From: Shewanella surugensis
GTDB taxonomy: Bacteria; Pseudomonadota; Gammaproteobacteria; Enterobacterales; Shewanellaceae
Direction of reading: 5' to 3'
Length of the DNA: 64,000 nucleotides
Assembly (NCBI RefSeq): GCF_023284005.1
Contig: NZ_JAKIKS010000011.1
Span: forward strand, 1 to 64,000
In this document: piece by piece, positions 25,700 through 33,982 of the stretch
Layout of the letters: every line of letters starts with the position of its first letter
Numbering within the stretch: position 1 is the first letter of the stretch
The notes under the pieces: generated by a model
Told to the model about the DNA's origin: nothing
The model's input: the letters and a program-made list of their open reading frames with translations, nothing else
The model's database searches: none
Position numbers and translations under genes: made by a program

Positions 25700-26578
25700 T
25701 TAATTCCTTTTAAATGAATAGTTAATAAATATTTCCGATATTTCCGCTAACGTGTTATCAATCGAGTCATAATATCCTTGCCCAGCCAAAGCAATAGGCA
25801 AACGCTTCACAATAACCTTACTGCCATTAGCTTGTTTATCAATGAGTTGGAAACGTCTTTTACCTCTATGCTCTAAAGCCAGTGGGATACTCGAGCGAAA
25901 TCGTAGCATTGCCGTATTGTTATCCTTATCAACATCACTGGCTTGTAATGCAAAAGCACATTGATCATTCATGTCTTGAATAAGGGGCTCTCCGGTAAAA
26001 TCATGCCCAGTCAACGCGTACTCCCAAAAAGTCGTACGGGTTTTGAAATGGATCATTAAGGTTGGTGCCAAGAAAGGCTCTTTATCATTATGACTAAAAA
26101 ATCGGGGATCGTTTTTTGATATTGCGATATTCACTAAACACAACGGCTTCTTAAAAGGAATATCATCAGACGATAGACCGATATCAGCCATATCATTGAG
26201 ACTTTTAAAATCATTATTCGACACGCATTTTTTTTTTGTTAATGAATAATCTAGATGACTTTCAGGATCCAGTTCAAAATAAAGTATCTGTTCATCCTTT
26301 AATACATTAGGCGTGGTATAACGAGAAAAACCCTCATCTTGGCAATATACGAAAAATGTTAACAACAAGGGTTCATCGGCCATAAATAATTTCAATTTTT
26401 CAACACTATTTTCATCCGCTAATATATAAAACCCTTCAATACTGTCTCTAAAAACAAAATCTGCATTCACTGACAGTTGCTGTGTTTCTATTAAAGGTTC
26501 AAAAATAATATTTTGACAAATATTGTTTTCAAAATACTCATGTCTCACTTTAATTGAAAAGAATGGAGTGTACCCCAT
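25700..26578 (-). CDS. Unknown CIS operon protein (292 aa)
   Basis: I do not recognise the family. I place the start at 26578 (MGYTPFFSIKV), two bases after the stop of the cap gene. A longer frame begins at 26656 but would overlap the cap gene by 77 bp and add a weak hydrophobic stretch. The protein is mixed alpha/beta and has no signal or membrane segment. It contains ENICQNIIFEPLIETQQLSVN, a long beta-rich middle and a hydrophobic YYDSIDNTLAEISEIFINYS end. It lies between the cap and sheath genes and stops 2 nt before the sheath ATG, so it is probably structural or a sheath/cap assembly factor. Confidence 0.6.
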   Translation of the reverse strand: MGYTPFFSIKVRHEYFENNICQNIIFEPLIETQQLSVNADFVFRDSIEGFYILADENSVEKLKLFMADEPLLLTFFVYCQDEGFSRYTTPNVLKDEQILYFELDPESHLDYSLTKKKCVSNNDFKSLNDMADIGLSSDDIPFKKPLCLVNIAISKNDPRFFSHNDKEPFLAPTLMIHFKTRTTFWEYALTGHDFTGEPLIQDMNDQCAFALQASDVDKDNNTAMLRFRSSIPLALEHRGKRRFQLIDKQANGSKVIVKRLPIALAGQGYYDSIDNTLAEISEIFINYSFKRN

Positions 26579-26579
26579 A

Positions 26580-27167
26580 TTAATTAGCCTGCTGATGAAT
26601 ACTGTAATCGGGTTTGGAAATACGGGTTTCTCTAGACTCTGGACTGTCAGGATCAATACTGACCAATCTTATTTTATATAAAATGGAGGGCATATACTTG
26701 GCCCCAATCATATTCCATAAGCTACACATTTCTTGGCTTTTCACGTTCTCAATATCTAAAATAAGTTTATCTATACCCGCTGACAATTCAGGTGAGTTTT
26801 GATGGTTAAACATGTTTCGTTGTTGAAAGAAAGCAACTGCTGTTGAAATAAATTTCAATGATTCAGGATAGTTGTCACCATTAAAGTTGGCACATACAAG
26901 CAAATAAACATTAAAATGGATTGGTAGCGCCTTACTCAAACTCGTTGCAGATATAGATGATTTGTGATGGTTTCGCCCTTGTACTGATGTTTCTTTTTCT
27001 AAATTGACCACACACAACACTAATTTATTATTGACTTGAGGAATAATAGAGCCATCTTGTTCAACTAAATTAGAAATAATCACAATATCTTCATTTATAT
27101 CAAAAGTGTTTTTGATATACTGATTTAATTGCAGTGCAATGAAATTAACACACGAAAGGATCATCAA
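26580..27167 (-). CDS. CIS cap/tube terminator protein (Afp16/Pvc16-like, DUF4255)
   Basis: 195 residues, first gene of the operon. It has the DUF4255 pattern: an N-terminal helix FIALQLNQYIKNTF, an IISNLVEQDG segment, a strand LVLCVVNLEKETSV, PIHFNVYLLVCANF, and a long helix KFISTAVAFFQQRNMF. The C-terminal IGAKYMPSILYKIRLVSID region is typical. Proteins of this family close the sheath and tube at the distal end and limit length. A good ribosome site (GGTGGAG) precedes the ATG. Upstream lie a probable promoter and 428 bases without genes. Confidence 0.88.
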   Translation of the reverse strand: MMILSCVNFIALQLNQYIKNTFDINEDIVIISNLVEQDGSIIPQVNNKLVLCVVNLEKETSVQGRNHHKSSISATSLSKALPIHFNVYLLVCANFNGDNYPESLKFISTAVAFFQQRNMFNHQNSPELSAGIDKLILDIENVKSQEMCSLWNMIGAKYMPSILYKIRLVSIDPDSPESRETRISKPDYSIHQQAN

Positions 27168-27290
27168 TACGCTCCACCTATATCACTACTATCATCTCAT
27201 CGCGACTATCCAGCATTGATACATTAACGGCCAGTATTCATACTCAGCAATCACATTTAAACGTTAAAAATCACCTCTAAAGCAATAATA

Positions 27291-27318
27291 AATTTAGTTC
27301 TCACAGCTGTAAAGTCAA
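27291..27318 (-). promoter_or_regulatory. Candidate CIS operon promoter
   Basis: On the minus strand TTGACT (27318-27313) and TAAATT (27296-27291) are 16 bp apart, about 125 nt before the first CIS start codon. The long AT-rich tract upstream could act as an UP element or be bound by H-NS-like silencers. This is pattern-based only. Confidence 0.35.
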
Positions 27319-27474
27319 CAAGGTAACAACAATAATAAGACTAAATTTAAATAAAAAATAAATATAACTCAAGGTAAGTAAAGATTAAAAAATAAATTAA
27401 TGCTAAAAACTCAGGAATAACATCAATACTATTGAACTAGTCATAAAGGATTAACAGTGTTATCAAAAACAAAA

Positions 27475-27493
27475 ATAGAATGTAGGTAGTGAT
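27475..27493. repeat. 19-bp direct repeat, copy 1 (upstream of CIS operon)
   Basis: ATAGAATGTAGGTAGTGAT occurs here and again at 29160-29178 in the same orientation. One copy precedes the CIS operon and the other precedes modF; both genes read on the minus strand. Confidence 0.9.
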
Positions 27494-27595
27494 TTATTGA
27501 ATGAGTGACTTATTTTGCAACGGTCATTAAAGGCTGTCCGATCGGTAAAATTCAATCACTCTATAGAAAAGCCTATTATCTTTAATCAAAGGATC

Positions 27596-29074
27596 TTATT
27601 CAGGTTGTTCTTTTTTATGCATAACGCTCGTTCGATAACAATCAAGCGCCTCATCATATACAAAGACTAATTCATGATGAACACTGTCTAAACTATCATT
27701 CTGATAATGAGAAACATAAAGTAACTGGCTCAAGTTTTCTTTTGCAATCAACTCAAGAGTATTTTTCATAAGTCTTCGCCCCAAATAATCAAGTCCTTGA
27801 TAAGGTTCATCCAGTATTAACAACCTTGGTTGCTTAACAATCGCACGAGCAATCAAAAGGAGTCGTTGCTGACTATAAGCTAGTTGTCTAAAGCTTGTCT
27901 TTTCATATTGACTCATGTGTAAAATGGCTAACCATTCTTTGGCTAATGCGAGCTCTTTACGTGTCGGTTCACTGTATAAGCCAATGGAATCGTAAAACCC
28001 TGATAGTATGACCTGTAATGCGCTACAGTTGACGCGATATTGCAAATGTAATGCTGAGGAAACCATGCCAATATGCTTTTTTATCTCCCAAATGGTTTCG
28101 CCTGAGCCACGTTTTCGACCAAAAATATCGATGTCATTACTGTAACACTGAGGATGATCGCCAAAAATCAACCCTAACAGCGTGCTTTTACCACAGCCAT
28201 TAGGCCCTTTTATTTGCCAATGATCACCATTCTCAATGCGCCAATTAACACCCGTAAAAAAAATATTATCAAGGTAATTCACTTGACCATCTTTAATCTC
28301 AAAAACAGGATTATCAAATTGAAACGGGTGTTGATGATGGCGAATAAGTGCCATCATTTTCTCACTTTGCTGCATGGATTGCGCTTTGATTTGGGTGATC
28401 AAAGGATGTGTATTCCAAGTGACTTTATCCATCAAACCTTCAAATCCCCCCTGATTAAACAGCGCAATATGCTCTATCCAATCCGGCATGTCTTCTTCAC
28501 GGGAAAAAACCACCATCATTTGTATGGGTCGCTTCACCCTTTGTGATAAACGCGTAAAGTAACGAACCAAAGATTGGCGATGAGCAACATCAAGCCCCGT
28601 CAATACATTATCAAGTATTAAAAAGTCAGGTTTTGTGGCCAGTGATCTAGCCAACATAACACGTCTTGTTTCTCCAGAAGAAAGTTGTCGAAAACCACTG
28701 TCCTTAAGGTGTAATAAATCCAATTCCATCAATAATGATTGTGCTAATTCATCATTTTTACACTCTTGATAAATAAGAGTGTAAACACTTGTACCTGCAT
28801 CAATCACATCAAGAAAATCGGTTTCATCCTTGGCCAACTCTTCCTCTAATAAAAGTTGCTGTCTACCCAAAGAAACTTGTGCAATTTTCCCCTCTGTTTT
28901 ACTGAATTGTCCTTGGTATGCCAGTGTGCCACCTAACACATTAGCCAGTAATGACCCCACCTCTCCTTCAGGGCAAAAAATAGCCCATGACTGATTATGC
29001 TCAATTATCCAACGCGGTATTGTTAATATTGAGCTCTCATCTTGAGTACTAAACTGCTCAAACGTTATTTCCAT
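27596..29074 (-). CDS. modF: ModF-like duplicated ABC ATPase
   Basis: 492 residues, close to E. coli ModF (about 490), with two ABC ATPase domains and no membrane part. ModF is a soluble ABC protein linked to molybdate metabolism; its exact role is unclear. The C-terminal domain is complete: Walker A GPNGCGKS (about 285-292), LAYSQQRLLLIARAI as signature region, and Walker B LLILDEPYQGL. The N-terminal domain keeps a signature (LSSGETRRVMLARSLA) and Walker B (FLILDNVLTGL), but its Walker A position reads CPEGEVGSLLANVL without the GKS/T. One site therefore probably does not bind ATP normally. It stands alone upstream of the CIS operon and is probably unrelated to it. Confidence 0.85.
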   Translation of the reverse strand: MEITFEQFSTQDESSILTIPRWIIEHNQSWAIFCPEGEVGSLLANVLGGTLAYQGQFSKTEGKIAQVSLGRQQLLLEEELAKDETDFLDVIDAGTSVYTLIYQECKNDELAQSLLMELDLLHLKDSGFRQLSSGETRRVMLARSLATKPDFLILDNVLTGLDVAHRQSLVRYFTRLSQRVKRPIQMMVVFSREEDMPDWIEHIALFNQGGFEGLMDKVTWNTHPLITQIKAQSMQQSEKMMALIRHHQHPFQFDNPVFEIKDGQVNYLDNIFFTGVNWRIENGDHWQIKGPNGCGKSTLLGLIFGDHPQCYSNDIDIFGRKRGSGETIWEIKKHIGMVSSALHLQYRVNCSALQVILSGFYDSIGLYSEPTRKELALAKEWLAILHMSQYEKTSFRQLAYSQQRLLLIARAIVKQPRLLILDEPYQGLDYLGRRLMKNTLELIAKENLSQLLYVSHYQNDSLDSVHHELVFVYDEALDCYRTSVMHKKEQPE

Positions 29075-29159
29075 TAGAAACCTTACCCTTTCGATAACTT
29101 GACTATTTTTATACTCTGCTCATCGATAGAAAGCAATGAAGGGCTATGTCGCACTGAAC

Positions 29160-29178
29160 ATAGAATGTAGGTAGTGAT
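29160..29178. repeat. 19-bp direct repeat, copy 2 (upstream of modF)
   Basis: Identical to 27475-27493. The sequence 3' of both copies is also loosely similar (GATTTATTGAATGA versus GATATTTGTTGACGA), so the homology may extend beyond 19 bp. Confidence 0.9.
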
Positions 29179-29250
29179 ATTTGTTGACGACAATTTAAAA
29201 AAATGCTGGATCGAGAAATTAAATAAACCAGAAGATAAACTCTAAGGCCA

Positions 29251-29278
29251 GTAAGCGAGCTGATATCAGCTCGCTTAC
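29251..29278 (-). terminator. 28-bp perfect palindrome after the DUF2987 gene
   Basis: GTAAGCGAGCTGAT is followed at once by its reverse complement, about 15 nt past the stop of the DUF2987 gene. There is no clear T-run, so it could be a weak terminator, an mRNA-stabilising hairpin or a protein-binding palindrome. Confidence 0.45.
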
Positions 29279-29292
29279 ACTCAACACCATTG

Positions 29293-29952
29293 TTATTGTA
29301 CGTTTGCTTCGATCCAAGGGCTGATTAATTTAGGTTTGTGACTAAAATAAATACGCGAAAATTGCTCAACCTCTTTATGGCCTAAATGATATTTCTGACC
29401 CACATACACTTCTATTCCATCAATAGACACTTGGGTTGGTTCATTAAATTCAACATTTAATCCAGAGATAGGATCAGAAAAATATCTCATTGGAAAACCT
29501 TGCATATCACTTAATAAAGTATCCATTTCAGTTTGTATTTGTTGCACTTCAGCCGCATCATAAGATAGCTTTGGCGTTTTAACCCTCACTTGCATCATGA
29601 GACTGCAATCTTTTGATTCCCCTTCAATATCCATATTGATCAAGGCCCTATTCGATTTTAATTTTGGATCATAAGGAATGTATAGCTGTTGAGCATCACT
29701 ATAAGCTAAGGGGTAAGTATTATTCTCCGTCGCAATATTCCCACTTAGAATACGGCATTTATCTTTATTGGGGACTAAAAAAGCCACCTCAACCAATTGA
29801 AAATGCCCTTTATTGACTTTTTTGAGTCGTTGATAAAAACCTTGGTATTCTAACGAAAATGGGGCTGCATAAGCACAAAATTGAGTAAATATAAGACAAC
29901 TCAATAATAACTGAGTCAGTAAGAAACGATTAGACCGCAGGTTTTTGTTCAT
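29293..29952 (-). CDS. DUF2987 family secreted protein
   Basis: 219 residues with a signal peptide (FLLTQLLLSCLIFTQFCAYA, about residues 10-29). The mature part starts APFSLEYQGFYQRLKKVNKG and contains VEVAFLVPNKDKCRI, which I recognise as the DUF2987 pattern of Shewanella-type genomes. Its function is unknown; it should act in the periplasm. It overlaps the 3' end of the bax-like gene by 23 bp, indicating co-transcription and translational coupling. Confidence 0.75.
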   Translation of the reverse strand: MNKNLRSNRFLLTQLLLSCLIFTQFCAYAAPFSLEYQGFYQRLKKVNKGHFQLVEVAFLVPNKDKCRILSGNIATENNTYPLAYSDAQQLYIPYDPKLKSNRALINMDIEGESKDCSLMMQVRVKTPKLSYDAAEVQQIQTEMDTLLSDMQGFPMRYFSDPISGLNVEFNEPTQVSIDGIEVYVGQKYHLGHKEVEQFSRIYFSHKPKLISPWIEANVQ

Positions 29953-30757
29953 GATTTTCCACTAAATATTTTTTATTATGTCGTAACAAGCTCAATAGCT
30001 CATTAATATACGCCTGTTGACGCTCAGAGTAATTGATTAACCCATACACTAATTGATCCGCTATTGGTGTTTCTCCTTTTTCCCGTAGATCGGCTCTAAT
30101 TTTACGAAATAAGCTATAAGCCGCATTAGAATTTAAATTACGCATATAAGCCGCTACCGAAGCTTCAACACTACTGAATACAGCCACTTCATGAGATAAC
30201 CCTTGGCTTCTCGAACGAGGGACTAAACCGCAACCTTTCTTATAACACCATTGCCCAAAGAAATTAAACCCTTCACGCGCAAAACGTGAACTCCCCCAGC
30301 CTGATTCTTTTGCCGCTTGAATTAACACTAAAGGATCAGGAATAATATCGACTCTGATCAGTAAAGCATTTAACGTCTGCTGATTGAGACTTCTTAGGGT
30401 ATATTGGTATTTTTCAGTAATTTGGTTCAAACGAAACTCTTCTGCAGTCGTTAATGTTCGCCCTTGTGCTAATTCAGTGCGTATTGAAAATAAAAACTGC
30501 CGTTCATCACTAATAATGGCATTTTGCTGATGAACTAACGGGTTTAAATAACGAAAAAAAGCCCGTTTTTTTTCACTGATCGTTGCCATATCCGCAAAAT
30601 TAGGGATCTTATTGGCTTGCGTCGCATTCTTAGTTAGTTTCTGACTTCCCCCCTCTTTCGTTGAAAGTGATGGAATGAAAATCAGGCGCACCACAACAAA
30701 CAGAATAATGACACAACCTAATACAATTGTAATACGTCCAAGTTTTCCTGTTTTCAC
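29930..30757 (-). CDS. bax: Bax-like N-acetylglucosaminidase domain protein
   Basis: 275 residues with an N-terminal signal anchor (ITIVLGCVIILFVVVRLIFI, about residues 9-28). The periplasmic glucosaminidase domain contains PLVLIQAAKESGWGSSRFA, whose Glu is the expected catalytic acid, then FNFFGQWCYKKGCG and SYNSNAAYS-type motifs near AAYMRNLNSNAAYSLFR. E. coli Bax is about 274 residues, so the length fits. It probably cleaves peptidoglycan glycan strands. The start is GTG at 30757 with a strong AAGGAG. It lies upstream of, and overlaps, the DUF2987 gene. Confidence 0.85.
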   Translation of the reverse strand: MKTGKLGRITIVLGCVIILFVVVRLIFIPSLSTKEGGSQKLTKNATQANKIPNFADMATISEKKRAFFRYLNPLVHQQNAIISDERQFLFSIRTELAQGRTLTTAEEFRLNQITEKYQYTLRSLNQQTLNALLIRVDIIPDPLVLIQAAKESGWGSSRFAREGFNFFGQWCYKKGCGLVPRSRSQGLSHEVAVFSSVEASVAAYMRNLNSNAAYSLFRKIRADLREKGETPIADQLVYGLINYSERQQAYINELLSLLRHNKKYLVENHEQKPAV

Positions 30758-30935
30758 GCTGACTCCTTATTATAAAGCCTACTTATCTTCAACGGGCTTG
30801 GGTATAAGTAGACAAATTCAGCCTATTATATGCTAGCTTAGTTAAGATTACATAGCTAAAACATCGAACAAACATGTATAATGTGTTTTCTTTATGTTTT
30901 AGAAATGACTTAAACACTCAAAAGGATTGGCATTT

Positions 30936-31841
30936 ATGAAACATAATGCACTCAATCGCTTTAATCATGTTGTTGCTATTGGCGGAGGCCATGGATTAGG
31001 GCGTGTGCTCTCTTCTCTCTCTTTTTTAGGCGATCGTCTCACTGGTATTGTCGCCACCACAGATAATGGCGGTTCAACAGGCCGTTTACGAGCTAGCCAA
31101 GATTGTATTGCTTGGGGAGATCTCCGTAATTGCCTCTCTCAGTTAGCCGAACGACCTTCTATGGGAACCTTATTATTTGAATATCGCTTTTCGGGTGACA
31201 TAGAATTGGCAGGGCATAATTTAGGTAACCTTATTTTATTAGCATTAGATGAACTCTGTGTCCGTCCCCTTGAAGCTGTTAATTTGATCCGTCGATTACT
31301 CAAAATTGAAACAAGAGTGATCCCCATGTCAGAACAGCCGACGCATTTAGTCGCCATTGAAGCTTCTGGTAATCGGGTCTTGGGTGAATTAAACGTTGAT
31401 AATATGACCGATAGGCCCACCGCACTGTCACTAGAACCTCAAGTCACCGTTACCGCTGAAGCCTGTGAAGCGGTAAAGGAGGCAGAATTGATTATTTTAG
31501 GGCCCGGCAGTTTTTTAACCAGTATTATGCCACCTTTATTACTGCCTGAATTTTCCCATGCATTAGCGCAATCAAAAGCTGAAATAATTCTAATTGACAA
31601 TCTAACAGAGGAGCCCTCTCCTATCAGTCATTGTAGTCTCAATGACAAACTGGATTGGTGTCACCAAATATTAGGGGTAAAAATTGTTGATAAAGTCTTA
31701 TGTCATGCCGATATGCCTTTTCAACAGCAGGATACTTACTTTTATCCTTTAAGAAGTAAACATCATATCGCCTTACATGATAGATTAGCGTTAGCCGATG
31801 CATTATCCAACATGGTTTCATTAAAAGCGATGACAGCCTAA
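30936..31841 (+). CDS. yvcK: YvcK/CofD-like gluconeogenesis factor
   Basis: 301 residues of the YvcK (YbhK in E. coli) family, which is related to CofD. Motifs are AIGGGHGLGRVLSSL (N-terminal nucleotide loop), TTDNGGSTGRLR, WGDLRNCL, GHNLGNLIL and ILGPGSFLTSIMPPLLLP. YvcK binds UDP-sugars in Bacillus and is needed for growth on gluconeogenic carbon sources and for cell-wall shape. I use the ATG at 30936, about 9 nt after AAAGGA; a TTG nine bases upstream is also in frame. It is the only plus-strand gene here and ends before a bidirectional terminator. Confidence 0.9.
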   Translation: MKHNALNRFNHVVAIGGGHGLGRVLSSLSFLGDRLTGIVATTDNGGSTGRLRASQDCIAWGDLRNCLSQLAERPSMGTLLFEYRFSGDIELAGHNLGNLILLALDELCVRPLEAVNLIRRLLKIETRVIPMSEQPTHLVAIEASGNRVLGELNVDNMTDRPTALSLEPQVTVTAEACEAVKEAELIILGPGSFLTSIMPPLLLPEFSHALAQSKAEIILIDNLTEEPSPISHCSLNDKLDWCHQILGVKIVDKVLCHADMPFQQQDTYFYPLRSKHHIALHDRLALADALSNMVSLKAMTA

Positions 31842-31876
31842 CATTACTGCCTATTTAAAATACGAAAGAAACATTA

Positions 31877-31904
31877 AAAAAGGACGATATCAATCGTCCT
31901 TTTT
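31877..31904. terminator. Bidirectional rho-independent terminator
   Basis: AAAAAGGACGAT and ATCGTCCTTTTT form a 12-bp stem with a 4-nt loop and T-runs on both strands. It sits between the convergent yvcK and aminotransferase genes. Confidence 0.9.
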
Positions 31905-31944
31905 AGTGCCCTTTTAAGGCATCCTCATTAATATACTAACCGTT

Positions 31945-33144
31945 TTAGACCGCTAATACCGCCGCGATGGCTTTACAGATCACCGGCATATTGGTTTTTG
32001 TCATACCCGCAACACTGATCCGCCCCGAGCCCACAATATACACGCCAAACTCATCTCGTAATTGCTCAACCTGCGCTTTTGTTAAGCCAGAAAAGCTGAA
32101 CATGCCATTTTGCTGAGAAATAAAGCTAAAATCTTGTGTCACGCCATGAGCTTTCAACGACTGAACAAATAATGTACGCATTTGACCAATGCGCTCTCTC
32201 ATCTCTTGCAACTCAGATAACCACAAGGCTTTAAGTCCACTGTCGGCTAAAATCGTACTCACAATCAAACCACCGTGTGCTGGCGGGTTTGAATATAAAC
32301 CACGAATGGTACTCTTGATTTGGCTAAAACTATTCGATGCTTGTGTTTCATCGTTACCGACGACCGTAATCGCTCCGATCCGCTCATTATAAAGGCCAAA
32401 GTTTTTAGAAAAAGAATTGGCCACTAACAATTCAGGAACGGTATTGGCAACCACTCTTAACCCTTGTGCATCTTCTTCAACGCCTTCACCGAAACCTTGA
32501 TAAGCAAAATCAAACAAAGGCACTAATGACTTTTCTAAACATAAATCCGCCAGCTGTTGCCATTGCTCGATATTTAAATCAATCCCCGTTGGGTTATGAC
32601 AACAGCCATGTAATAAGACTAAATCCCCGATATTAGCTGAAGACAAATCCGCAATCATCGCCTCAAAATCTAAACCATGCGTTTGCGCTTGATAATAACG
32701 ATATTGTTTAACCTCAAGACCAGCTGAGCTAAAAATATTTTGATGGTTGGCCCACGTAGGATCACTCACCCAAATGGTGCGGACGGGTGTATGACGCATC
32801 ACAAATTCCGCAGCAACACGTAGTGAGCCCGTCCCCCCTGGCGCTTGCGCCGTAAACACTCTTTTGTCTTGAATAACTCGATGCGCTTCACCGAACAATA
32901 AACCTTGTACCGCCGTATTATAAGCGAGTACGCCTTCCATGCCTAAATAGCTTTTACTGATCTCTTCGCTCAATAATTTGGCTTCAGCCATTTTCACTGA
33001 CTTTAAAATGGGCGTCTGACCTGACTCATCCTTGTAGATCCCCACACCAAGGTTGACCTTATTAGTGCGCTTATCTGCTTTAAAGGCATCGGTAAGACCT
33101 AAAATAGGATCAGCAGCGGCACGTTCAACCAGGGAGAATATCAT
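31945..33144 (-). CDS. tyrB: Aromatic/aspartate aminotransferase (TyrB/AspC family)
   Basis: 399 residues of the class I PLP aminotransferases. The start MIFSLVERAAADPILGLTDA at 33144 has GAGGA 8 nt upstream and matches the E. coli TyrB/AspC start; the in-frame ATG five codons earlier is less likely. Motifs are LGVGIYKDESGQTPIL, the PLP Tyr/Asn region LLHGCCHNPTGIDL, FDFAYQGFGEG, and the Schiff-base lysine in SFSKNFGLYNERIGA. It transfers amino groups between glutamate and oxaloacetate or aromatic keto acids. Which substrate dominates cannot be read from the sequence, so tyrB versus aspC is uncertain. Confidence 0.88.
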   Translation of the reverse strand: MIFSLVERAAADPILGLTDAFKADKRTNKVNLGVGIYKDESGQTPILKSVKMAEAKLLSEEISKSYLGMEGVLAYNTAVQGLLFGEAHRVIQDKRVFTAQAPGGTGSLRVAAEFVMRHTPVRTIWVSDPTWANHQNIFSSAGLEVKQYRYYQAQTHGLDFEAMIADLSSANIGDLVLLHGCCHNPTGIDLNIEQWQQLADLCLEKSLVPLFDFAYQGFGEGVEEDAQGLRVVANTVPELLVANSFSKNFGLYNERIGAITVVGNDETQASNSFSQIKSTIRGLYSNPPAHGGLIVSTILADSGLKALWLSELQEMRERIGQMRTLFVQSLKAHGVTQDFSFISQQNGMFSFSGLTKAQVEQLRDEFGVYIVGSGRISVAGMTKTNMPVICKAIAAVLAV

Positions 33145-33358
33145 GACAGTTTTCCTCAAAAGAATAATAAAAAGGGTCTCATTTCTGGCTTAGTTATACC
33201 ATTGTCCCGAGGACTCTCAAAGAGAGATTTCATCCTTATTATGATATTCATTAACAACTGTTGTTTTAACTATCAAATGTGACTTTTTTTTACAAAAAAT
33301 CAAAATTTATCGCCACCCAATGTAACGTATCCCCACGGCCACGAGGTGCGCAGTGATG

Positions 33359-33743
33359 CTAAACCGTCGGTGTCCATTTACCACTATCAATATAGCTGGC
33401 TTCTGAATCACTAGGCCATGGTGGCATAGTGATACAGATGAATTTCAACTCTTTATTGGATACATTACGGTACTGAAAAGCGGTTCCTTGTGGGATGTCG
33501 ATTGACGTGCCGGCAACAAGTGTAGTGACTTTATTTTCAGCACCATTATCTCTCCATATTTCCCCATTCCCTTCCAAAACGTACCAAAACTCATTAATAG
33601 TCGCATGAACAACAGCCTTATTGATTTGAAAGGGTCCGAGTGTACTATGGATCATACCACCCGCTCCCCTCCATAATAAAACAAACATCGGCGCCAGCTG
33701 GCGATCGTGTATCTGGTTTATCGGCTAGTGCTGTTGTTTTCAT
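33359..33743 (-). pseudogene. Frameshifted cupin-domain gene
   Basis: From the ATG at 33743 (with AAGG upstream) the frame reads MKTTALADKPDTRSPAGADV and stops soon after. The remaining domain continues in another frame: MIHSTLGPFQINKAVVHATI, EFWYVLEGNGEIWRDNG, SIDIPQGTAFQYRNVS, ITMPPWPSDSEA. Joined, they make a typical small single-domain cupin of about 125 residues with the beta-barrel motifs (EFWYVLEGNGE; PQGTAFQYRN). One base near 33685-33690 accounts for the shift. Either the gene is dead or the read has an indel. The downstream ORF alone could start at 33688. Confidence 0.7.
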
Positions 33744-33827
33744 CTGTTTATTTTACCTTCCATGTTAATCACCAAAATGGCTTAGCTCGATAAAGCGAAA
33801 GATACAAAAAAGCCCTGACATAAGTCT

Positions 33828-33861
33828 AGCGCCACTCGCTTAAGAGCAAGTGGCGCTTTTT
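33828..33861 (+). terminator. Rho-independent terminator-like hairpin
   Basis: AGCGCCACT/AGTGGCGCT is followed by TTTTTCTTTT on the plus strand. No plus-strand gene lies directly upstream (yvcK ends 2 kb earlier and has its own terminator), so it is an orphan. It may mark a lost gene or a small RNA. Confidence 0.55.
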
Positions 33862-33982
33862 CTTTTATATCTAAGTGGGGATTGTTTCGTGACATTTTTA
33901 GTAACAATTATAACAAATGAATTTATAAATTACATGCTAGAATCATATCCGTTGATTTAATATTAGAGTATTGGAGTATCTG

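Larger units (their letters stand above)
27168..27595. other. AT-rich leader/promoter region of the CIS operon
   Basis: No ORF is supported. It holds a candidate sigma-70 promoter (27291-27318, minus strand) and a 19-bp sequence (27475-27493) repeated upstream of modF. The 27320-27470 stretch is extremely AT-rich. Confidence 0.5.

Noticed and set aside
28214..28546. A 110-codon plus-strand ORF opposite modF
   Set aside because: Antisense shadow of a well-supported ABC ATPase gene; the composition is not protein-like.
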